DNA from: Rhinopithecus roxellana
Lineage: Eukaryota > Chordata > Mammalia > Primates > Cercopithecidae
DNA: 64,000 nucleotides
NCBI RefSeq assembly: GCF_007565055.1
Contig: NW_022141637.1
Span: 96,207 to 160,206 of the forward strand
Reading direction: 5' to 3'
Under the pieces are notes generated by a model. The model worked only from the letters and a program-made list of their open reading frames with translations. It did not search any database and was not told the origin of the DNA. Shown piece by piece: positions 54,801-64,000 of this stretch. Each line of letters opens with the position of its first letter. Position 1 is the first letter of the stretch. Made by a program: the position numbers and the translations under genes.

Positions 54801-57800
54801 AGAAGCTTTCTGGGAAACTGCTTTGTGATGTGTGAATTCATCACCCACAGTTACCCCTTCCTTTTCATTGAGCAGTTTATTAACACTACTTTTGTGGAAT
54901 CTGCGAATTTATATTCGTGAACGCATTAAGGCCTATTCAGGTGAAAAAGGAACTATCTTTAGATAAAAACTAGAATGAAGGTGTTTTAGAAACTGCTTTA
55001 TGATGTGTGAATTCATGTCACAGAGTTACACTGATCTTTTCATTCAACAGTTTCCGAACACTGTTTTCTTGGGATCTGCAATGGGATATTTTGGAGCACA
55101 TGGAAGATCACGGTGAAAAAGGAAATATCCTTATATAAAAACTAGGAAGAAGCTTTCTGAGAAATTGGTTTGTGATGTGTGAATTCATCTCACAGAGTCA
55201 CACATTTCTTTTCATGGAGTGGCTTGCTGACAACCTTCTCGTGGTATCTGCAACAGGATCTCTGGGACCGCCTTGAAGCTTACAATGACAAGGGAATTAA
55301 CCTCAAATAAAAATCAAAAAGAGGCTTTCTGAGAAATTGCTTTGTGACGTGTGAAGTCATCTCACAGAGTTACACTGTTCTTCACATTTAGCATTTGCTA
55401 ACACTGTTTTCTTGGAATCTGCAATGGGATATTTGACAGTGCATTGAAGCATATGGTGACAAAGGAAGTATAGTCAGATAAAAACTAGAAAGAAGCCCTC
55501 TGAGAAACTTCTTTGAAATGTGTGAATTCATCTCACAGAGATACACGTGTCTTTTCATGGAGCAGTTTGCTAACACTGTTTTCGTGGAATCTGCAAGAGG
55601 AAATTTGGGAGCATATTACGCCTATTGTGAAAAGAGAAATATCCCACGATGATAACTAGAAAGAAGCTTTCTGAGAAACTGCTTTGTGATGTGTGAATGC
55701 ATCTCAAATAGTTACAACATTATTTTCATGGAGCAGTTTGCTAACACTGTTCTCCTGGAATCAGCAGTAGGATATTGGGAGCACACTGAAGCCTATGGTG
55801 ACAAAGGTAGTATCCTCAGATAACAGCTAGAGAGAAGCTTTCTGAGAACCTGCTTTGTAGTGTGTAAATTCATCTCACAGAGTTACAAGATTCTCTTCAT
55901 GGAGCAGTTTGGTAGCACTGCTTTTGGGGAATCTGAGAAGGCATATTTTGGATTGCAATGAAGCCTAATGGTGACAAAGGAAATATCCTCTGATAAAAAT
56001 TGGAAGGAATCTTTCTGAGAAAGTTCTTTGTGATGTGTGAAATTACCTCACAGAGTTACACGTTCCTATTCATGGAGCAGTTTGCTAATATGGTTTTCGT
56101 GGAATCAGCAAAGGGATATTTGTGAGTGCATTGAGGCCTATGATGACAAAGGAAATATCCTCAGATAAAAACGAGAAAGAAGCTTTCTGAGAAACTGTTT
56201 TGTGATGTGTGAATTAATCTCACACAGTTACACCATTCTTTTCACTGAGCAGTTTGTTAACACGTTTTTCTTGGAATCTGCAATGGGATATTCGGGATTG
56301 CTTTGAGGCCTATTTTGAAAAAGGAAATATTCTCAGATAAACCTCGAAAGAAGCTTTCTGAGAAACAGCTTTCTGATTTGTGAATTTATCTCACAGATGT
56401 ACACCTTTCTTTTCATTGAGCAGTTTGCTAACACTATTATCTTGGAATCTGCAAAGGTATGTACATGAGCACATTGAGCCCTACGGTGTCCAAGGAAATA
56501 TCCTCAGTTAAAAACAAGAAAGAAACTTTCTGAGAAAAGTGTTTGTTCTGTGTAAATTCATCTCACAGAGTTACACATTTCTTAACACCGTTTTCATTGA
56601 ATCTGCAATAGAATATTTGGGAGCACTTTGAAGCCTATGGTGACAAAGGACATGTCCTCAGATAACAACTAGACAGAAGCTTTCTTAGAAACTGCTTTGT
56701 GGTGTGTGGATTCATCTCACAGAGATACATTGTTCTATTCACTGAGCGGTTTGCCAACCCTGTTTTCTTGAGATCTGCAATGGAATATTTGCGAGCGCTT
56801 TGAAGCATATTTTGACAAAGGAAATATCCTCAGTTCAAAACAAGAAACTTTAGGGGAAACTTCTTTGTCATGTGTGAATTTATTTCACAGAGTAACACAT
56901 TTCTTTTCATGTTGAAGTTTCCTAACACTGTTTTCGTGGAATCTGGAGTAGGATATTTGGGTGTGCTTTGAAGCCTATGGTGACAAGGGAAATATGATCA
57001 GCTAAAAACCAAAAAGAAGCTTTCTGGGAAACTGCTTTGTGATGTGTGTATTCATTCCCCACAGTTATACCTTTCTATTCATTGAGCAGTTTGCTAACAC
57101 AGCCTGTGTGGATTCTGCAAAGGTATTTTCGTGAGCACATTGAGGCCTATTTAAGTGAAAAACGAACTACCCTCAGATAAAAATTAGAAAGAAGTTGTCG
57201 GAGAAACTTCTCTGTGATATGTGATTTCATCTCACAGAGTTACACTGATATTGTCATTGAGCAGTTTCCTAACACTGTTTTCTTGGGATCTACAATAGGA
57301 TATTTGGGAGCGCATTGAAACTCACGGTGAGAAAGGAAATATCCTCATATAAGAAGCTTTCTGAGAAACTTCTTTGTGATGTGTGAATTCATCTCACACA
57401 ATTACACCACTCTTTTCATTGAGTAGTTTGTTAGCACGTTTTTCTTGGAATCTGCAATGGGATATTCAGGATCGCTTTGAGGCCTATGGTGAAAAAGGAA
57501 ATATTCTCTTATAAAAACTAGAAAGAAGCATTCTGAGAAACAGCTTTGTGATGTGTGAATTCATCTCACTGAATTACACGACACTTTTCATGGAGCAGTT
57601 TGGTGGCACTCTTTTTCGGGAATCTGAGAAAGGATATTTTCGATTGCATTCAAGACTATGGTGACAAAGGAAATATCCTCCCATAAAAACTAGAAAGAAG
57701 CCTTCTGAGAAACTACTTATTGATGTGTGAATTCATCTCACAAAGTTACATTGTTCCTGTAATAGAGCAGTTTGCTAACACTGTTTTCTTTGGATCTACA

Positions 57801-59811
57801 ATGGATTATTTGGGAGCACTTTGAAGCGTATGGTGACAAAGGAAATATCCTCATTAAAAACAAGAAAGAAGCTTTCTGAGAAACTTCTTTGTCATGTGTG
57901 AATTGATCTTACAGAATTACACACTTCTTTTCGTGCTGAAGTTTCCTAACATCGCTTTTGTGGAATCTGCAATAGGATATTTGGGTGCGCATTGAAGCCT
58001 AAGGTGACAAATGAAATATGATCAGGTACAAACCAAGAGGAAGCTTTCTCAGAAACTGCTTTGTGATGTGTGAATTAATCTCCCACAGTTACATCTTTCT
58101 TTCCCTAAGCAGTTTGCTGACACTATTTTTGTGGAATCTGCAAAGGTATAGTCATGAGCGCATTGAGGTCTATTCAGGTGAAAGAGGAACTATCCTGAGA
58201 TAAAAACTATAAAGAAGCTGTCTGAGAAACTGTTTTGTGTTGTGTGAATTCATGTCAGAGAGTTACACTGTTCTACCCATTGAGCAGTTTCCTATCACTG
58301 TTTTCTTGGGATGGGTTATTTTGAGCACATTGAAGCTCACGGTGACAAAGGAAATATCCTCATATAAAAACTAGCAAGAAGCTTTCTGAGAAACTGCTTT
58401 GTGATGTATGAATTCATCTTGCAGAGTTACAGATTGATTTTCATGGAGTAGTTTGCTAATAATGTTCTCGTGGAATCTGCAACAGGATCTAGGGAGTGCC
58501 TTGAAGCCTATGATGACAAGAGAAATATCCTCAGATAAAAACTAAAAAGAGGCTTTCTGAGAAATTGCTCTGTGATGTGTGAATACATCTCACAGAGTTA
58601 CACTGTTCTTTTCACTGAGCAGTTTGCTAACACTATTTCCTTAGAATGTGCAATGGGGTATTTATCAGCGCATTGAAGCCTATCGTGGCAAAGGATATAT
58701 CCTCAGATTAAAACTAGAAAGAAGCCCTCTAAGAAACTTCTTTATAATGTGTGAATTCATCTCACAGAGATACACCTGTCTTTTCATGGAGCAGTTTACT
58801 AACACTGTTTTCGTGGAATCTGCAAGAGGAAATTTAGGAGTGTATTATGCCTACTGTGAAAAAGGAAATATAATCCGAAGAATATTAGAGAGAAGTTTTC
58901 TGAGAAACTGCTTTGTGATGTGTGAATTCATCTCAAAGAGTTTCACCATTATTTTCATTGAACAGTTTGCTAACACTGTTTTCCTGAAGTCAGCAGTAGG
59001 ATCTTGGGAGCACATGGAAGCTTATGGTGACAAAGGAAATATCCTCAGATAACAACTACAGAAAAGCTTTCTGAGAAACTGTTTTGTGATGTGTGAATTC
59101 ATCTCAGAGTTACAGGATTCTCTTCATAGAGCAGTTTGGTTGCACTGCTTTTGGGGAATCTGAGAAGGGAAATTTTTGGTCACAATGAAGCCCATGGTGA
59201 CAAAGGAAATATCCTCCGATAAAAACTAGAAAGAAGTTTTCTGAGAAACTACTTTGTGATATGTGAGTTCATCTCACAGAGTTACTTGCTTCTATTCATA
59301 GAGCAGTTTGCTAACATTGTGTTCGTGGAATCTGCAAAGGGATATTTGAGAGTGGATTGAGGCCTATGGTGACAACGAATATATCCTCAGATAAAAACTA
59401 GAAAGAAGCTTTCTGAGAAACTGCTTTGTGATGTGTGAACTCAACTCACAGAGTTACACCATTGCTTTTATTGAGCAGTTTATTTACACGTTTTTCTTGG
59501 AATCTTCAATGGGATTTTTGGGATCGCTTTGAGGCCGATGGTGAAAAATGAAATATTGTCTGACAAAAACTAGAAAGAAGCTTTCTGAGAAACAGCCTTG
59601 TGATGTGTGAATCCATATCACTGAGTTACTTGATTCTTTACAGGGAGCAGTTTTGTAGCACTCTTTTTGGGGTATCTATGAAGGGATATTTTGGATCACG
59701 TTGAATACTATGCTTGCAAAGGAAACATCTTCCCATAAAAACTAGAAAGAAGTTTTCTGAGAAACTGCTTTGTGATGTGTGAATTCATCTCACAATGTTA
59801 CATTCTTCTTT
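51833..59811 (+). repeat. Alpha satellite, plus orientation (about 47 monomers)
   Basis: At about 51,833 the monomers switch to plus orientation (TATTATGCCTATTGTGAAAAAGG, a type-F monomer). Monomers with CACAGAGTTACAC, GAGCAGTTTGCTAACAC and ACTAGAAAGAAGC follow every 170 bp or so. Two complete cycles can be followed: G H I J K L A B C D E F from about 53,690 to 55,750 (2,058 bp between the two G monomers), and A B C D E F G H I J K, then L after the Alu, from about 57,930 to 60,295. Other stretches have lost or shuffled monomers. No gene is supported; the 134-codon frame at 58,648-59,052 is monomer sequence. Confidence 0.95.
57483..57499 (-). promoter_or_regulatory. pJ-alpha-type motif, minus strand
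   Basis: CTATGGTGAAAAAGGAA is the exact reverse complement of the pJ-alpha form seen at 45,062, again in a type-J monomer, now in the plus-oriented half. Confidence 0.6.
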
Positions 59812-60113
59812 CCTTTTTTTTTTTTTTTTTTTAGATGGAGTCTCGCTCTGTCACCCAGGCTGGAGTGCAGTGGCCTCATCTCAGCTCACTGCAAGCTCTG
59901 CCTCCCGGGTTCACGCCATTCTCCTGCCTCAGCCTCCTGAGCAGCTGAGACTACAGGCACCCACCACCTCGCCTGGCTAGTTTTTTGTATTTTTTAGTAG
60001 AGACGGGGTTTCACCGTGTTAGCCAGGATGGTCTCAATCTCCTGACCTCGTGATCCGCCCGTCTCGGCCTCCCAAAGTGCCGGGATTACAAGCTTGAGCC
60101 ACCGCGCCCGGCC
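59812..60113 (-). mobile_element. Alu element inserted in alpha satellite, minus strand
   Basis: The reverse complement of a full Alu with a T-run (59,814-59,832) and a CGCGCCCGGCC head. ACATTCTTCTTT is present on both sides (59,800-59,811 and 60,114-60,125), a 12-bp target-site duplication. Most diagnostic CpG sites are intact, so it is fairly young. The GCTAGTTTTTTG, CCGTCTCGG and GCTTGAGCCACC variants point to Old World monkey AluYR, from memory of the consensus. It interrupts the junction of type-K and type-L monomers. Confidence 0.95.
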
Positions 60114-61482
60114 ACATTCTTCTTTTCATTGAGCAGTTTGCTAACACTGTTTTCTTGGCATCTGCAATGGAATACCAGGGAGCGGTTTGAAGCATATGGT
60201 GCCAAAGGAAATATCCTCAGTTAAAAACAAGAAATAAGCTTTCTGAAAACCAGGTTTATGGTGTGTTAATTAATCTCACAGAGTTGAACATTTCTTTTCA
60301 TGTTGAAGTTTCCTAACACCGTTTTTGTGGAATCTACAAGAAGATATTCGGTAGCACATTGAAGCTCACAATGACAAAGGAAATATCCTCATATAAAACT
60401 AGAAAGAAGCTTTCTGAGAAACTAGTTTGTGATGTATGAATTCAACTCACAGAGCTACACATTTCTTCTCATGGTGTAGTTTGCTAACAACGTTCTCCTG
60501 GAATCTGCAACAGGATCTATGGGAGTGCCTTGAAGCCTATGATGACAAGGGAAATATCATCAGATAAAAACCAAAATGAGGCTTTCTGAGAAATTGCTCT
60601 GTGATGTGTGAATTCATCTCACAGAGTTACCCTGTTCTTTTCACTGAGCAGTTTGCTAACACTGGTTTCTTGGAATCTGCAATGGGATATGTGGGAGTTC
60701 ATTGAAGCCTATGGTGAGAAAGGAATTATCCTCAGATAAAAACTAGAAAGAAGTCCTCTGAGAAATTTTTTGTGATGTGTGAATTCATCTCACAGAAATA
60801 CACCTGTCTTTTCATGGAGGAGTTTGGTAATTCTGTTTTCGTGGAATCTGGAAAGGCATATATGGGAGCACATTGAGGCCTAGGAAATATCCTCAGATAA
60901 AAACAAGAAAGGGGCATTCCGAGAGATAATCTTTCTGTGAATTCATCTCACAGAGTTACACTGTTGTTTTCACTGAGCAGTGTGATAACACTATTTTCCT
61001 GGAATCTGCAATAGGATATTTGGGAGGGCTTTTAAGCCTAAGTTGGCAAATTACATATCTTCAGACCAAAACCAAAAAGAAGCTTTCTTAGAAACTGCTG
61101 TGTGACGTGTGAATTCATCTCACAGATTTACACATTTCTTTTCATGGAGCAGTTTGCTAACACTATTTTTGTGGAATCTGCAAAGGGCTGTTTGCAAGCT
61201 CATTGTGGCAAATGGTGAAAAAGGAAATATCCTCACAGAAAAACTAGAAAGAAGCTTTCTGAGAAGTTGCTTTGTGATCTGTGAATTCATTTCACAGAGT
61301 TACAAGATTCCTTTCATGGAGGAGTTTGGTAGACCTGTTCTTGGGGAATCTGAGGCGACATATTTGGATCACACTGAAGCCTGTGGTGATAAAGGAAATT
61401 TCCTCAGACAAAATCTAGACAGAAAGTTTCCGAGAAACTTATTTGTGATGTGTGAATTCATCTCACAGTGTTACACCATTCT
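60114..61482 (+). repeat. Alpha satellite, plus orientation, right block
   Basis: Begins with the right Alu target-site duplication and continues as a type-L monomer, then an A/C hybrid, D, E and more diverged monomers. The monomers around 60,840-61,400 no longer fit the A-L types cleanly. It ends where the next L1 poly(T) begins. About 8 monomers. Confidence 0.93.
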
Positions 61483-64000
61483 TTTTTTTTTTTTTTTTTT
61501 TTTTTTTTTATTATACTTTAAGTTCTAGGGTACATGTGCATAACGTGCAGGTTTGTTACATATGTATACTTATGCCATGTTGGTGTGCTGCACCCATCAA
61601 CTCGTCAGCACCCATCAATTCATCATTTATATCATGTATAACTCCCCAATGCAATCCCTCCCTCCTCCCCCCTCCCCCCCTCCCCATGATAGACCCCAGT
61701 GTGTGATGTTCCCCTTCCCGAGTCCAAGTGATCTCATTGTTCAGTTCCCACCTATGAGTGAGAACATGCGGTGTTTGGTTTTCTCTTCTTGTGATAGTTT
61801 GCTAAGAATGATGGTTTCCAGCTGCATCCATGTCCCTACAAAGGACGCAAACTCATCCTTTTTTATGGCTGCATAGTATTCCATGGTGTATATGTGCCAC
61901 ATTTTCTTAATCCAGTCTGTCACAGATGGACATTTGGGTTGATTCCAAGTCTTGCTATGTGAATAGTGCCGCAATAAACATACGTGTACATGTGTCTTTG
62001 TAGTAGACTAATTTATAATCCTTTGGGTATATACCCAGTAGTGGGATGGCTGGGTCATATGGTACATCTAGTTCTAGATCCTTGAGGAATTGCCATACTG
62101 TTTTCCATAATGGTTGAACTAGTTTACAATCCCACCAACAGTGTAAAAGTGTTCCTATTTCTCCACATCCTCTCCAACACCTGTTGTTTTCCTGACTTCT
62201 TAATGATTGCCATTCTAACTGGTGTGAGATGGTATCTCATTGTGGTTTTGATTTGCATTTCTCTGATGGCCAGTGATGATGAGCATTTTTTCATGTGTCT
62301 GTTGGCTGTATGAATATCTTCTTTTGAGAAATGTCTGTTCATATCCTTTCCCCACTTTTTGATGGGGTTGTTTGTTTTTTTCTCGTATATTTGTTGAGTT
62401 CTTTGTAGATTCTGGATATTAGCCCTTTGTCAGATGAGTAGGTTGCAAAATTTTCTCCCATTCTGTAGGTTGCCTGTTCACTCTGATGGTAGTTTCCTTT
62501 GCTGTGCAAAAGCTCTTTAGTTTAATTAGATCCCATTTGTCAATTATGGCCTTTGCTGCCGTTGCTTTTGGTGTTTTAGACATGAAGTCCTTGCCCATGC
62601 CTATGTCCTGAATGGTACTACCTAGATTTTCTTCTAGGGTTTTTATGGTATTAGGTCTAACATTTAAGTCTCTAATCCATCTTGAATTAATCTTCGTATA
62701 AGGGGTAAGGAAAGGATCCAGTTTCAGCTTTCTACTTATGGCTAGCCAATTTTCCCAGCACCATTTATTAAATAGGGAATCCTTTCCCCATTTCTTGTTT
62801 CCTCTCAGGTTTGTCAAAGATCAGATGGCTGTAGATGTTGCGTATTATTTCTGAGGACTCTGTTCTGTTCCATTGGTCTATATCTCTGTTTTGGTACCAG
62901 TACCATGCTGTTTTGGTTACTGTAGCCTTGTAGTATAGTTTGAAGTCAGGTAGCGTGACGCCTCCAGCTTTGTCCTTTTGACTTAGGATTGTCTTGGCAA
63001 TGCGGGCTCTTTTTTGGTTCCATATGAACTTTAAAGCAGTTTTTTCCAATTCCGTGAAGAAAGTCATTGGTAGCTTGATGGGGATGGCATTGAATCTATA
63101 AATAACCTTGGGGAGTATGGCCATTTTCACGATATTGATTCTTCCTATCCATGAGCATGGTATGTTCTTCCATTTGTTTGTGTCCTCTTTGATTTCACTG
63201 AGCAGTGGTTTGTAGTTCTCCTTGAAGAGGTCCTTTACATCCCTTGTAAGCTGGATTCCTAGGTATTTTATTCTCTTTGAAGCAATTGTGAATGGAAGTT
63301 CATTCCTGATTTGGCTCTCTGCTTGTCTGTTGCTGGTGTATAAGAATGCTTGTGATTTTTGCACATTAATTTTGTATCCTGAGACTTTGCTGAAGTTGCT
63401 TATCAGCTTAAGGAGATTTTGGGCTGAGACGATGGGGTTTTCTAAATATACAATCATGTCATCTGCAAACAGGGACAATTTGACTTCTTCTTTTCCTAAC
63501 TGGATACCCTTGATTTCTTTCTCTTGCCTGATTGCCCTAGCCAGAACTTCCAACACTATGTTGAATAGGAGTGGTGAGAGAGGGCATCCCTGTCTTGTGC
63601 CAGTTTTCAAAGGGAATTTTTCCAGTTTTTGCCCATTCAGTATGATATTAGCTGTGGGTTTGTCATAAATAGCTCTTATTATTTTGAGGTACGTTCCATC
63701 AATACCGAATTTATTGAGCGTTTTTAGCATGAAGGGCTGTTGAATTTTGTCAAAAGCCTTTTCTGCATCTATTGAGACAATCATGTGGTTCTTGTCTTTG
63801 GTTCTGTTTATATGCTGGATTACGTTTATTGATTTGCGAATGTTGAACCAGCCTTGCATCCCAGGGATGAAGCCCACTTGATCATGGTGGATAAGCTTTT
63901 TGATGTGCTGCTGAATCCGGTTTGCCAGTATTTATTGAGGATTTTTGCATCAATGTTCATCAGGGATATTGGTCTAAAATTCTCTTTTTTGTGTGTTGTC
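61483..64000 (-). mobile_element. Young L1 inserted in alpha satellite, minus strand, runs off the window
   Basis: A poly(T) tract of about 27 bp (61,483-61,509) is followed by the reverse complement of an L1 3' UTR and ORF2, still inside ORF2 at the right edge. It has a nearly uninterrupted 3' UTR and a 369-codon open ORF2 segment, so it is recent. The 3' UTR is very close to the L1 at 13.65 kb. The 5' end and right target-site duplication lie outside the window. Confidence 0.95.
61741..64000 (-). pseudogene. L1 ORF2 (reverse transcriptase and C-terminal part), few frameshifts, partial
   Basis: The ORF2 frame on the minus strand ends at the family stop (61,741-61,743). From the right edge inward: a frameshift near 63,935 (one A missing in an A-run), then a 369-codon open segment (63,877-62,768) holding the RT palm with an intact FADD (63,458-63,469) and the thumb, then further breaks near 62,800, 62,400 and 62,000. 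Final pieces are at 62,817-62,419, 62,342-62,124 and 61,974-61,741. Several breaks lie in homopolymers and could be base-calling errors. The endonuclease domain is outside the window, so completeness cannot be judged. Confidence 0.9.

Noticed and set aside
59795..59980. 61-codon frame in the Alu at 59.8 kb
   Set aside because: It is Alu sequence read on the antisense strand.
63222..63668. 148-codon plus-strand frame in the right-hand L1
   Set aside because: Antisense shadow of the L1 ORF2 reverse transcriptase; the same shadow occurs at 14,076-14,309.

Overview
This window looks like primate pericentromeric DNA. It is almost entirely satellite DNA and retrotransposons, and I find no intact host gene, no RNA gene and no bacterial-type operon. 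Young Alu and L1 copies and 171-bp alpha satellite prove a simian primate. Details of the Alus (GGCTCAAGCC near the head, GAGACGGGCGG, CTAGCC in the body, read on the element's sense strand) and of the L1 3' UTR (a doubled CACCCATCAA segment) fit, from memory, Old World monkey AluYR and L1RS lineages better than human ones. A macaque- or baboon-like monkey is the best guess, inferred and not proven.

Layout. (1) 1-31,950: an AT-rich tandem array with a 37-bp unit, running off the left edge. The unit is itself nested: three 9-mers (TATATCTAT, TATATCTAT, TATGTCTAT) plus the 10-mer ATTTTATACC. Copies with one 9-mer fewer (28 bp) or more are frequent. Three minus-strand retroelements interrupt it: an L1 3' end at 8.3 kb, an Alu at 10.3 kb and a 5'-inverted L1 at 13.65-14.3 kb. 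The array is visibly more degenerate at 21.8-22.2 kb and from 27.5 kb to its right end. (2) 31,951-36,965: a non-satellite island with a 5'-truncated L1 and a 59-A tail, a second L1 scrap, about 1.7 kb of sequence I do not recognise, a free-left-monomer (7SL/Alu-type) element and a damaged Alu. (3) 36,966-42,967: a full-length but dead L1, which abuts alpha satellite directly. (4) 42,968-61,482: alpha satellite of diverged monomers, in minus orientation up to about 51,832 and plus orientation after it, interrupted by an Alu at 59.8 kb. (5) 61,483-64,000: the 3' part of a young minus-strand L1 running off the right edge.

Nothing here works together as a pathway; the only protein-coding sequence I recognise is L1 ORF1/ORF2 remnants. 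The dozens of long tyrosine/isoleucine/leucine-rich open frames in the first 32 kb follow from the repeat: its plus strand contains no AA, AG or GA dinucleotide, so no stop codon can form in the consensus. The most notable observations are the nested 37-bp satellite with its higher-order duplications, the alpha-satellite strand switch, and a readable ancestral 12-monomer order in the alpha satellite on both sides of that switch. All monomer assignments and repeat boundaries were made by eye.
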